From Comamonas testosteroni TK102 (lineage in GTDB: Bacteria; Pseudomonadota; Gammaproteobacteria; Burkholderiales; Burkholderiaceae_C): a stretch of 64,000 nt of DNA. The position numbers and the translations under genes are program-made. The stretch lies in contig NZ_CP006704.1 in assembly GCF_000739375.1 (NCBI RefSeq), forward strand, positions 5,998,704 through 6,062,703, read 5' to 3'. Below the pieces are notes generated by a model. The model made no database searches, was not told where the DNA came from, and was given only the letters and a program-made list of their open reading frames with translations. Shown here piece after piece: positions 1 through 7,996 of this stretch (position 1 is the stretch's first letter; every line of letters starts with the position of its first letter).

Positions 1-12
1 CAAGGAGACATT

Positions 13-990
13 GTGAGAAGAAGATGTTTTGTGAGTGCCTTGGTGAGTGTGCCATTCGTCAGTCCTGCAACTGCTCAGGCAAAAAAATGGACCGAGTCTC
101 TTGCTAGATTCGTCGTTCCTGCTGCACCAGGCGGAACACTTGACCAGTTGACCAGACTGCTTGCGACCGAAGTGGGCAAGCTCACCGGACAGCGAGTCAT
201 CGTAGAAAACCGCGCAGGCGGAGCTGGCGCACCAGCGCGTCAGTATGTTGCTACAGGTCCGTCTGATGGGACATTAATTTTCATGGGCCAAGTTCACGAG
301 ATAACGCGTGCAGCCCTCGTGAATTCCGTGCCATATGCTATGACCAAAGAGCATTTCGAACCTGCGTCCATGATTGGAGAGGTTCCCAACGTTCTTGTAG
401 TTAATTCCAAGTTGCCTGTGAAGTCCGTCAAAGACCTGCTTGACTGGGGCAAGCGCGAAGGCCGGGAGTTGAACTATGGGGTTGGGAGCATCGGGAATCT
501 TCAAAACCTTGCTGGGATTCTCTTTCAGCAACAGTCGGGCCTAGCCCTCAAGTCAATTCCTTACAAGGGCAGCGGGCCTGCAATCGTTGACCTCATTAGC
601 GGTCAGATTGACCTTCTCTTTGAGACCTTACCAGCCACTCTCGCACATGTTGCATCGGGGAAGCTACGCGCTCTCGCAGTGACATCCGTAAAGCGCAACC
701 CTGCGCTCAAACATGTCCCGTCATTTACCGAATCTGGCTTCCCCAAGATGCAGATGACTACTTGGTATGGGGCCTTCCTCAGGACAGGTGTTAGTCAAGC
801 AACTACTTCCCAAGTTGCAACGGCGATAAGCACGGCTCTTGCCTCCCCTGAGTTGACTACTGCATGGAGTCAAGCCGGAATGTTGCCCCCTCCTTACGTG
901 TCTGGAGAACGGTTTAGCGAGTTCGTAAGCACGGAAGAGAAGCGATGGAGCGACCTAGTCAAAGCCACTGGGGCGAAGGTCGATGAGTGA
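13..990 (+). CDS. Bug/TctC-family periplasmic substrate-binding protein
   Basis: Predicted periplasmic solute receptor of the Bug (tripartite tricarboxylate transporter, TctC) family, 325 aa, the usual family length. A GTG start at 13 is preceded by an AAGGAG ribosome site. The N-terminus (MRRRC, a hydrophobic stretch, then ATAQA) looks like a cleavable signal peptide of about 22 residues. The family motifs are visible: VVPAAPGGTLDQLTRLLA near residue 35, VIVENRAGGAGAPA near 60, and IPYKGSGPAIVDLISGQID near 180. Two catabolic genes follow in the same direction after 45 bp, so the ligand may be the aromatic 2-hydroxyacid or 2-oxoacid used by those enzymes (inference). No TctA/TctB membrane genes are seen here; orphan Bug proteins are common in this family of bacteria. 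Confidence 0.9.
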   Translation: MRRRCFVSALVSVPFVSPATAQAKKWTESLARFVVPAAPGGTLDQLTRLLATEVGKLTGQRVIVENRAGGAGAPARQYVATGPSDGTLIFMGQVHEITRAALVNSVPYAMTKEHFEPASMIGEVPNVLVVNSKLPVKSVKDLLDWGKREGRELNYGVGSIGNLQNLAGILFQQQSGLALKSIPYKGSGPAIVDLISGQIDLLFETLPATLAHVASGKLRALAVTSVKRNPALKHVPSFTESGFPKMQMTTWYGAFLRTGVSQATTSQVATAISTALASPELTTAWSQAGMLPPPYVSGERFSEFVSTEEKRWSDLVKATGAKVDE

Positions 991-1035
991 GTCACGACCA
1001 GACCGACCGACAAACAAAATCAGGAAGAGCAAGAA

Positions 1036-2607
1036 ATGGAATTGATAACAGTTCGTGACGCCGTCTACGACTTCATGCGCCAGTGCGGTGCCAACAAATG
1101 GTTTGGCAATCCGGGGTCAACTGAGCTACCGATGCTCAAACATTTCCCTGATGATTTCGAGTACGTACTTGGCTTGCAAGAGGCAACTGTGGTTGGCATG
1201 GCTGATGGCTATGCCCAAATTACAGGGCGAGCTGCTTTTGTAAATCTGCACTCAGCTGCCGGAATTGGCAATGCCATGGGCAATATTTATACAGCGTTCA
1301 AGAACCAGACTCCTATGGTGATTGTTGCTGGCCAGCAGTCCAGAGGCATACAACAGTTCGATGCCTATCTAAACTCAAAGCAAGCAAGTGAACTTCCGAA
1401 GCCCTACGTCAAATGGTCGATAGAGCCAGCCCGTGCCCAAGACGTGCCTGCGGCCATCGCCCGGGCTTACTACACAGCAATGCAGATTCCCCGAGGGCCC
1501 GTTCTAGTGTCTGTGCCAGCCGACGACTGGGATGAGCTCGCTAGTCACGTTCATCTGCGTGAGCTTTGCTCTGCGGTCAAGCCTGATTTGAGTGCCGTTC
1601 AAGCGCTTGCTGCTCGTCTTCGAGAAGCTCATCGACCTGCCCTTATTGTCGGCGCCGCTATTGACCGGGATGACGCCTGGGAACAGGCAGTGGCTGTTGC
1701 AGAACGATTGGGCGCAGCAGTTTTTGTCGCACCTTTGTCTTGCAGGTGTAGCTTCCCAGAAGACCATCCGAACTTTCAAGGCTTTCTACCTGGGGTGAGA
1801 GACCAGATTTGCCAGCGCCTGGAAGGTTACGACCAAATATTGATTGTGGGTGCTCCCGCCTTCACGTATCACGTCGATGGTGACGGCCCTCACATTCCGC
1901 CTACATCTCAGCTTTCGATGCTCACTGATGATGCAGAGATTGCCACCTGGGCGCCGGTCGGGGATGCTTTGATTTGCGGTATCAAGGGTGGTTTAGTTAG
2001 TCTGCTTGAGCAACTCGAAAAAACGTCAGCAATTGCCGTTCGAAAGAGGGCAGACCCAAGCGCTGTGGATGACGCCACCATGTCCGCGGCTTTAGTGATG
2101 AAGAGTCTCGCCAAGGTTCGGCTACCCAATGACATCTTTGTAGAGGAAGCTCCAACAACACGCGTGGTCATCCATGAGCATCTTCCTATGCTTAAGCCTA
2201 GGAGCTTCTTCACCATGGCCAGCGGCGGGCTTGGATTCAGCATGCCTGCGGCTACGGGGATAGCGATGGGCTCGCCTGCCACCAGAGTGATAAACATCGT
2301 CGGAGATGGCTCAGCAATGTATAGCCCTCAGGCCATCTGGACCGCCGTGCAACATCATCTGAACGTCAAGTTCCTCATCATCAACAATGGGCGCTATGCC
2401 GCGCTCAAACGATTTGCAGGAGTACTGAAGTTCCCTGCAGATTCCAAGCTTGTAGGGACAGAGTTACCAGGCTTGGATTTTGTGAGCCTGGCGAAAAGCT
2501 ATGGATGCCCTTCAATTCGCATTGAGACCACTGGAGAACTTGAGCGAGAACTAAAGGCAGCTATCGATGGTGACGGTCCAATGCTGCTAGAAATAGTGGT
2601 GCCTTGA
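1036..2607 (+). CDS. mdlC: Benzoylformate decarboxylase-like ThDP enzyme
   Basis: ThDP-dependent decarboxylase of 523 aa, most like benzoylformate decarboxylase, which turns an aryl 2-oxoacid into the aldehyde plus CO2. The N-terminal PYR domain has GNPGSTELP with Ser28, the cofactor glutamate in LQEAT (Glu49) and NLHSAAG with His72. A second histidine occurs in FTYHVDGDG (about 279). These match by position Ser26, Glu47, His70 and His281 of Pseudomonas MdlC. The C-terminal PP domain carries the ThDP motif beginning GDGSAMYSPQ and ending INNGRY. The stop overlaps the start of the next gene, a hydroxyacid dehydrogenase, giving the order expected for mandelate to benzoylformate to benzaldehyde. 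Exact substrate is inferred; an acetolactate-synthase-like relative is a less likely alternative. Confidence 0.82.
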   Translation: MELITVRDAVYDFMRQCGANKWFGNPGSTELPMLKHFPDDFEYVLGLQEATVVGMADGYAQITGRAAFVNLHSAAGIGNAMGNIYTAFKNQTPMVIVAGQQSRGIQQFDAYLNSKQASELPKPYVKWSIEPARAQDVPAAIARAYYTAMQIPRGPVLVSVPADDWDELASHVHLRELCSAVKPDLSAVQALAARLREAHRPALIVGAAIDRDDAWEQAVAVAERLGAAVFVAPLSCRCSFPEDHPNFQGFLPGVRDQICQRLEGYDQILIVGAPAFTYHVDGDGPHIPPTSQLSMLTDDAEIATWAPVGDALICGIKGGLVSLLEQLEKTSAIAVRKRADPSAVDDATMSAALVMKSLAKVRLPNDIFVEEAPTTRVVIHEHLPMLKPRSFFTMASGGLGFSMPAATGIAMGSPATRVINIVGDGSAMYSPQAIWTAVQHHLNVKFLIINNGRYAALKRFAGVLKFPADSKLVGTELPGLDFVSLAKSYGCPSIRIETTGELERELKAAIDGDGPMLLEIVVP

Positions 2608-3773
2608 TGCAGCAGCTTCGAAATATTTATGCGCTGTCAGACCTCGAGAGGTTGGCTCGGAAACGCCTTCCGAAGAGCCTCTTTACCTACATCGCTGCAG
2701 GAGCCGGCGACGGGACCGTGGTTTCAGCGAGTCGGCATGCCTTTGACTCCTACAAGTTGGTGCCGAAGGTTCTAACGAACGTATCAGAGCGAAACAAGCA
2801 AGTGACCCTATTTGGACGTCCATTCGATGCCCCGATAGGAGTGGCTCCGATGGGGATAGCCTCTCTTTGTCATTTCGATGGTGACCGGGCGCTTGCTAAG
2901 GCGGCAGCACGGCATAACTTGCCCTATGTTCTTAGTGGAGCCTCGACAACACCTCTCGAGGCCGTTCTAAAGGTAAATGACGCTACTTGGTTCCAAGCCT
3001 ACCTGTCCTCCCGCTGGGAGCTAACAGCTCCATTGCTCGACAGGTTGAGTACATCTGGAGTGAAAACCTTGGTCATAACGGTTGATGTTCCAGTGGCAGC
3101 TATTCGAGAGGCTGAGCGCAGAGCGGGATTCAGTGTCCCCTTGAAGGTTAGCCCGAAGCTAGCCATAGATGCACTAATGCATCCAAGGTGGCTGCTCGGC
3201 TCGCTCGGAAGGAGTCTGCTAAAGCAAGGCGTTCCTCATTTTGAAAACATAGGAGCTGGCCGCAGTGGGCCGGTGTTTTCTACCAGTGTTGACCATCGAG
3301 CGAGTCGTGCTGAATTCACTTGGGACCATATCAAGCAAATACGCGAATACTGGAAAGGAAACCTTGTACTGAAAGGTATCTTGCGTACGGAAGATGCGCT
3401 GCGAGCTGAGTCCATCGGCGTTGACGGCCTGATTGTTTCGAACCATGGAGGGCGTCAACTCGGTGGTTGCGTTACTCCAATGGAAGTATTGGCTCAGATA
3501 GTGAGTGCAGCTCCAAACCTCACGGTGATGGTCGATGGCGGTGTGCGACGAGGAGTGGATGTTCTAAAAGCCTTAGCGCTCGGTGCCAAATGTGCATTCA
3601 TCGGCCGACCTGTTATGTACGGATTGGCAAGTCATGGCTCAACTGGGGCTAGCCATGCTCTTGAGGTACTGAAACGGGAAATCGACATTGATATGGCACT
3701 AGTGGGATGTAGCGAAACCCACTCAATTGACCATAGCTTCATACTTAATCCCACCCAAGCAGGGGCTCCCTAG
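2607..3773 (+). CDS. mdlB: FMN-dependent 2-hydroxyacid dehydrogenase (mandelate/lactate type)
   Basis: About 388 aa, FMN-dependent alpha-hydroxyacid dehydrogenase/oxidase family (L-lactate, mandelate, glycolate). It would oxidise a 2-hydroxyacid to the 2-oxoacid that the preceding decarboxylase uses. The family start (LARKRLPKSLFTYI), the GVAPMGIASL segment, the lysine in LVLKGI and the catalytic-base motif SNHGGRQ (His near 280) are visible, followed by VDGGVRRGVDVLKALALGA for FMN phosphate binding. The residues after SNHGGRQ are LGG where LD or LDG is usual. The ATG at 2607 overlaps the upstream TGA by one base, so translational coupling is likely; a TTG three bases earlier is possible. L-lactate dehydrogenase is the main alternative call. 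Confidence 0.83.
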   Translation: MQQLRNIYALSDLERLARKRLPKSLFTYIAAGAGDGTVVSASRHAFDSYKLVPKVLTNVSERNKQVTLFGRPFDAPIGVAPMGIASLCHFDGDRALAKAAARHNLPYVLSGASTTPLEAVLKVNDATWFQAYLSSRWELTAPLLDRLSTSGVKTLVITVDVPVAAIREAERRAGFSVPLKVSPKLAIDALMHPRWLLGSLGRSLLKQGVPHFENIGAGRSGPVFSTSVDHRASRAEFTWDHIKQIREYWKGNLVLKGILRTEDALRAESIGVDGLIVSNHGGRQLGGCVTPMEVLAQIVSAAPNLTVMVDGGVRRGVDVLKALALGAKCAFIGRPVMYGLASHGSTGASHALEVLKREIDIDMALVGCSETHSIDHSFILNPTQAGAP

Positions 3774-3872
3774 CACTGCCTTTGAGCACAATTCACTTAT
3801 GAGAATTTCAGAGTGCAAGGGAGCAATATTGGATGCACTAATGGCCGCGCGCTGCCCAGTCCGGCCACGAAT

Positions 3873-4412
3873 TCACGACAAGCTAGATTTCGCATGATGG
3901 GGCCGCGAACTCCTTAGCCTCCTGGACTGCTCTCCAAGCCTCACTGAGAGCTCAGTGACAGTCTTCGGATTTGAGAGCCCTTGGCTCCCGTTCGATAGCA
4001 CCAGATGGTTTGAGGCTGCGCCAAGCCACCCTTCATCGTCGTCATCCAATGCGACCCAGTTGGTTGCCGAGCGGCGTGTGGCGTCGGCCAATACTTGGGC
4101 ACCTCGGGTCATCGCATCAAACTCGAACTTGTTCATTGCACTGTGGAACGTTGCTCCAATCACCCTCGAGCGCAAAGCTTCTGGAAGATAGGCCCTGGCC
4201 TGGGAATAGCTCAACACTCGCACCCAGGAAGTGGACAGGACGATGGCGACATCAGGGTACGGTGCCAGAGCTTCAACAAGGACCTCTGCGTACTCAAACA
4301 AGCTGTGGCCAGCATGCTCAAGACCAAAGTACATCCCGCCCCTTGGGTGCCGGTAGACCGGCTCCGGGTGCAGGACTCCGTCATAGTCTAGGTACAGAAT
4401 GGTCTTTGACAT
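3873..4412 (-). CDS. HAD-domain protein, first of three adjacent paralogues
   Basis: Small HAD-superfamily protein, about 179 aa from the ATG at 4412; an in-frame ATG at 4445 would add 11 residues. The nucleophile motif ILYLDYDGVLHP lies at the N-terminus, motif II is IVLSTSWVR, and the acidic motif is WVALDDDDEGW. This pattern fits the HAD domain described in 'Swiss Army Knife' RNA-repair proteins (HAD_SAK family), which act on phosphate ends; the substrate of this stand-alone copy is unknown. It lies 30 to 60 bp after the next HAD gene on the same strand and is probably co-transcribed with it. The ribosome site at either start is weak. Confidence 0.72.
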   Translation of the reverse strand: MSKTILYLDYDGVLHPEPVYRHPRGGMYFGLEHAGHSLFEYAEVLVEALAPYPDVAIVLSTSWVRVLSYSQARAYLPEALRSRVIGATFHSAMNKFEFDAMTRGAQVLADATRRSATNWVALDDDDEGWLGAASNHLVLSNGSQGLSNPKTVTELSVRLGEQSRRLRSSRPHHAKSSLS

Positions 4413-4475
4413 GTTTGCCTGGCTTGCTGGTACGTCAGCAGGCATAGAGGTGCGCCATCTGAAATGCAGCGGATT

Positions 4476-5033
4476 TCACCGTTTAGAACTTAAACCTCGC
4501 AGCGCAAAGGCACGCCTAAGGCTTAGAAGCTCGTCTTTCTGGAAGCCAACGCCTTCCTGGCAAAGGACGACGAATTGACGCCGCTCGCGCGTCCAAGTAT
4601 CAAACCCGGTGCCGGAGAGCCCATCATCGAGCACTGCCCACGAGTGAGCATTGTCTGGATGCTGCTCAAGCCAATTGTTGATTTCAACAGCCCGATGCGC
4701 CCGCCTCGAGACTTGAGGCGTCGTCCAATCTTGGTGCATGCCCTGTACGACAAAGCCAAGACCGCCCAGCTCGAGCGTCTTCTCCAAGAGGTCTTTGTCA
4801 AAAAACCAGCGCCAACTTGTGGAGAGCACATACCGCGGAGAGAACTCTTCATGCACCAGCCTAAGGTGCGACACAGCAGGAGTATCGAATAGCTTGGTCC
4901 ACAGTTCATCCCCAGCACGAAGGGGTAGGCCTTCTCGAGCTGCTTGTGCCAAAACGGTTAATGCGTCATAGCCGCCGAATGGGTTGTTAAGGCAAATGAC
5001 GTCATCGAAGTCCAGGAAGAGGATGGGACTCAT
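4476..5033 (-). CDS. HAD-domain protein, second of three adjacent paralogues
   Basis: 185-aa HAD-superfamily protein. Motif I is ILFLDFDDVICLN at residues 4-16; the second catalytic Asp is kept, but the usual DGV is DDV. Motif II is YVLSTSWRWF, and the acidic motif is SWAVLDDGLSG, near residue 130. It resembles its two neighbours in motif spacing (motif I, then about 60 residues to S-S-W, then L-D-D) but little elsewhere, so the three are old paralogues and not a recent duplication. The start ATG overlaps the stop of the upstream HAD gene by four bases (ATGA), which supports an operon and translational coupling. Function not known beyond a likely phosphatase or phospho-end processing activity. 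Confidence 0.72.
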   Translation of the reverse strand: MSPILFLDFDDVICLNNPFGGYDALTVLAQAAREGLPLRAGDELWTKLFDTPAVSHLRLVHEEFSPRYVLSTSWRWFFDKDLLEKTLELGGLGFVVQGMHQDWTTPQVSRRAHRAVEINNWLEQHPDNAHSWAVLDDGLSGTGFDTWTRERRQFVVLCQEGVGFQKDELLSLRRAFALRGLSSKR

Positions 5034-5617
5034 ACGGGCTCGGCTCGCTTCTGCTCATTGCCGAGGGATTGGCCTTCGCCCGCAGTCACACAGGCAGTGC
5101 GCCGGCTCATCCAGTCACGAAGCTTCTGCTGGACGCTCACGTCCGATATCCCAGTCTCGCTCTCACAGAGTATCAACGTGGGCCAAGACTCTGGCGGCCC
5201 CGGGAAGAACTTGGGTTTGTCGTCGAGCACAGCATAGTCAGTGATGGCGTTGTGCTCCAGCCAGGCACGAATGGCGACGTCTCGTCCTATATGTGGGTTG
5301 CCGACGGAACCTCCGTACCATCGGGCAATGGGGGCGAGGAGCTCTCCCAGCTGGGCGTCATTCAAGAAGATGCGCCAGGAACTGCTGACAACCACCGCGA
5401 TATCCGCATGCTTCTGCAGCAGGCCCGCGAGGATGCCAAGGTGCTGGAAGGTAGCCGGCCATCCTGCCTGAATTTCATGCGGCTCCAGTGGAGGCTTCGC
5501 TCCTGTAATAGCTCGAGGGGGATGCAAGACTCCATCAAAGTCTAAAAAAATGACACGACTGCATCGCTTCGCAAGCGATGGCGCAAGCTTGTTAGGTCCG
5601 TACTTTGATGAATTCAT
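5030..5617 (-). CDS. HAD-domain protein, third of three adjacent paralogues
   Basis: HAD-superfamily protein of about 195 aa, the promoter-proximal member of the three-gene row. Motif I is VIFLDFDGVLHPP near residue 25, motif II is VVVSSSWRIFL, and the acidic motif is DYAVLDDKPKFF. The ATG at 5617 was chosen; a GTG nine bases upstream is also possible. Its stop overlaps the next HAD gene by four bases. All three members keep the Asp-x-Asp nucleophile pair, so they could be active phosphohydrolases. Proteins with this HAD type have been linked by comparative genomics to RNA repair in biological conflicts; a defence role here is only inferred from the family and from the island setting. Confidence 0.72.
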   Translation of the reverse strand: MNSSKYGPNKLAPSLAKRCSRVIFLDFDGVLHPPRAITGAKPPLEPHEIQAGWPATFQHLGILAGLLQKHADIAVVVSSSWRIFLNDAQLGELLAPIARWYGGSVGNPHIGRDVAIRAWLEHNAITDYAVLDDKPKFFPGPPESWPTLILCESETGISDVSVQQKLRDWMSRRTACVTAGEGQSLGNEQKRAEPV

Positions 5618-5696
5618 CTCGACCACTCAAAAGGACAACCACTTGTGTATGACACGTCGTTGGCAAGCAACTCGGCACCAGTTGACTCGAAATAGA

Positions 5697-6161
5697 CTAA
5701 TTTCGTGAGCCCCGCTTCGCAGAAGAAGCGGTAATTTCAAGCAATGGCACCCAGTCTTCCCCCTCGGTCTTCAAGACGGGCTTCATGGTGTGACCATCGA
5801 GATACGTGTCTACAGCTCCTGACATCTTTAGGACCAACTTTTCGCCGTAGCGTCCGGAGCGAACCCATACCTCCTCTATGGACTGCGTGGCCAAGTTAGT
5901 CTGCTGTTTGGCATAGGTAACGCAATGAAGCGCAACGACGCGACAAGGCTCCTGTGTATCTCGAAGCTTGCGGAGCGCTTCTACGTCGGCAAACATAGCC
6001 GTCACTCTCTCTGAAGCCGGCTCACCTTCGGGCTGGACAGTTGCAATGAACATAGGCGCAGCACCGTCTTTGATAACGCTTCCCCAGTACCCACCACCTT
6101 TAGGAAAAAGAACCTTCTGATGCGGATAGGGGACCTGGTTTTCGGGTAAGCAAAGAAACAT
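5697..6161 (-). CDS. Hypothetical protein, 154 aa
   Basis: I do not recognise this protein. It has 154 residues, starts at ATG 6161 and is soluble, without signal peptide or membrane segment. A glycine-rich stretch LFPKGGGYWGSVIKDG lies at 18-33, with mixed beta-type sequence after it. A weak TGGA precedes the start. It is divergent from the small XRE regulator at 6329, with 167 bp between the starts, so that regulator may control it. It lies upstream of the HAD trio on the same strand with a gap of about 80 bp, so it might be the first gene of that transcript. Confidence 0.6.
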   Translation of the reverse strand: MFLCLPENQVPYPHQKVLFPKGGGYWGSVIKDGAAPMFIATVQPEGEPASERVTAMFADVEALRKLRDTQEPCRVVALHCVTYAKQQTNLATQSIEEVWVRSGRYGEKLVLKMSGAVDTYLDGHTMKPVLKTEGEDWVPLLEITASSAKRGSRN

Positions 6162-6328
6162 GAAATTCCATCTATCTAAGCTTCAATTGTGCCATGTATG
6201 TCGTACTCGATTTCGTCAACTCTAGATTGAATGTTCTTTATTAGAGCGTTGTCTACTTATCCGTTATTCAAATAGAAGTGCGCTAATGGACAGTCGACTT
6301 GAAATAGGTCTTCTAACATGATGTCGGC

Positions 6329-6577
6329 ATGTATATCCCGAAGCTCCCAAAGCAGAAAACGGCAGTCCCGACAAAGGAGCTACTCGCGAAGAATCTGGTG
6401 CGTCTACGCGCTGAGCGAAAGATGTCTCAAGAGGACCTCAGCTACATGGCTGGGTTGAGCAGAACTGTAGTCAGCCACATTGAGCGACAAACACGCAACG
6501 TCACCCTTGAAACGCTGGAGGCCCTCGCAGCAGGCCTCGGTATCCCTGTGCGCGAGCTGTTTGACGAGTCCAACTAG
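6329..6577 (+). CDS. Small XRE-family HTH regulator
   Basis: 82-aa DNA-binding protein that is almost entirely a Cro/C1-type helix-turn-helix. The five-helix fold runs from LAKNLVRLRAERKMSQEDLSY to LEALAAGLGIPVRELF, with the recognition region GLSRTVVSHIERQ near residues 42-54. No second domain is present. It is divergently placed to the hypothetical gene ending at 5697, with about 170 bp of AT-richer DNA between the two starts that is a natural operator region. Stand-alone XRE proteins of this size commonly control defence, toxin-antitoxin or phage-derived loci on islands; its target here is inferred from position only. Confidence 0.85.
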   Translation: MYIPKLPKQKTAVPTKELLAKNLVRLRAERKMSQEDLSYMAGLSRTVVSHIERQTRNVTLETLEALAAGLGIPVRELFDESN

Positions 6578-6982
6578 TACTTTTGGTCGCCCGGGCGCTT
6601 CGGCCGCGCGACATATCGCAATAGAACGTTAAAACAGACGGTGAGCCGTGCACTGCGTATTTCGGTCGAACTGACCACCTGTGCCGATTGTGGCTGGCCA
6701 GGCTGCTGGTCGTAAACTACTGAGTTCGGCCAGAAGTGCAGGCGCTGCTACTCAATGACCAGCATTCCGCGAAGAGATGACCGGTCTGCTTGTACTGACC
6801 ACCGGCAGCAATCGACCCGAAGCAGACGCTCTCGCTGTTGGGGAAGTCAGCCTGAGAGCGGTCATTGAATCAAGCCAAAGAGAGCCGCCAGCGCAGGTGA
6901 TGCTGATGGTGAGATGCCTAGATAAGGTGAAACAGGCATGGTCAAAAAGCTCGCTTCTGGAACTGACGACTCTGGTGAAGAA
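6578..6982. other. Gene-free stretch with short repeated motifs
   Basis: No convincing gene. The stretch starts after the XRE gene and contains one 84-bp repeat arm (6654-6737), then further motifs of the type TGACC/GGTC spaced by about 20 bp as far as about 6870. Small open frames exist here but overlap the repeat arm and have no ribosome site. It may be a decayed transposon end. Confidence 0.5.
6654..6737 (+). repeat. Left arm of 84-bp imperfect inverted repeat
   Basis: Begins TGCGTATTTCGGTCG and ends CGGCCAGAAGT. It pairs with 8179-8262 in inverted orientation, 83 percent identical without gaps by direct counting. The core CCAGGCTGCTGGTCGT is identical in both arms. Confidence 0.8.
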
Positions 6983-7996
6983 TCAACCGCGGATATGGTC
7001 GACTTCCCTGTACACAGTCAGCCGAACGAAGCTGATTCCGGGAGGTTCGTCTTCGTACAGTACGGTGGTGAAAGGGGAGATGGGTGGCATGTCAGCATCC
7101 ATCAAGCTCAAAAATGAAGAGTAGTGATGGATGTGAGACCTGTGGATTCGGTGCCCAGCGTATGCATGTGGCACCGGAAGTGGCGGGCCACCTAGCAGTG
7201 AGGGAGGTTTCTCATACTTTCCGAGCAAGTCGTAAACCATCCTTGACCATTCGCAGGCAGACGGGGCAATCACAGGCTTGCCTTGTGTTGCCGCAAGGCC
7301 CATGTCTTCGATAACCTGTGACAAACGCCTTACCGAACCTAGCTTCACCTCCGTGCGCCGGCGCGGCCAACCGACCGAAAGAGGGGAAAAAAGACAAAGT
7401 TTGCGCCATTGAGAGAGGCTCTTTGGCATCATCAGATAGCGGGCGCAGTCCTCCATTCCTGCGTAGTTAGAAGATGCACCTGGTTTGAATTGATAGCTCC
7501 CGATACGGTTCGTGCGCTTGGTGTCGCGATAGAGCTCCAGTGCTGCGCGCGTGTCGGGGCACTCAAGTAGGTTGCGTTCCTTCGTTGTGCTTGGGCCGCC
7601 TAGCAGGACGTCCTGCTGGTTAGCCAACTTGCCTTGCAGGAGTAGGCCTCGCCGTGTGACAAGTTTGTTCGCAAGGTCACGTTCGTCCACAAGATACAGA
7701 AGGTCGGCCAACTCGCAGTTCACGGTCTTCCCAGACACCGTCGTGCCGCTTGCTTGGGGCGTTCCGTCAATCCACACCGATTCGACCGCAGCACGCACTG
7801 GGATACCTGCGTCGGCGTAGGCCGTCGCAACGCGGTAGGCAAGGTAGTCGAGGGTGTTGTGGCAATGCAACCGCGCAAGGGCGGCTCGCTCCAAGGACCT
7901 AAGCTTGTTGGTCTTCTTGTAATTCTCGACATGGTGCCAAAATGCCCACTCGTCAGGCCAACCTAGTTGGCCCCGCCTCATCCCTCGCTTCGCCAT
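6983..7996 (-). CDS. Putative PD-(D/E)XK-type nuclease, unknown family
   Basis: 337-aa protein without a family name that I can give. The ATG at 7996 has a good AAGGAG site. The segment NCELADLLYLV (Glu95, Asp98) followed after about 20 residues by GLLLQGK (Gln121, Lys123) has the shape of a restriction-endonuclease fold: acid, acid, then (Q/E)-x-K at the end of a hydrophobic strand. The rest lacks obvious motifs, although HRIHRSHIHHYS near 280 is His-rich. It lies inside a pair of 84-bp inverted repeats and is followed upstream, after 364 bp, by an SMC-like ATPase and a Cap4-type nuclease on the same strand. It may be a third part of that system or an independent passenger. The nuclease call is an inference from the motif pattern. 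Confidence 0.6.
   Translation of the reverse strand: MAKRGMRRGQLGWPDEWAFWHHVENYKKTNKLRSLERAALARLHCHNTLDYLAYRVATAYADAGIPVRAAVESVWIDGTPQASGTTVSGKTVNCELADLLYLVDERDLANKLVTRRGLLLQGKLANQQDVLLGGPSTTKERNLLECPDTRAALELYRDTKRTNRIGSYQFKPGASSNYAGMEDCARYLMMPKSLSQWRKLCLFSPLSVGWPRRRTEVKLGSVRRLSQVIEDMGLAATQGKPVIAPSACEWSRMVYDLLGKYEKPPSLLGGPPLPVPHAYAGHRIHRSHIHHYSSFLSLMDADMPPISPFTTVLYEDEPPGISFVRLTVYREVDHIRG

Noticed and set aside
6777..7124. Frame of 115 codons downstream of the XRE gene
   Set aside because: It runs into the antisense of the nuclease-like gene and lacks a ribosome site and any similarity that I recognise.
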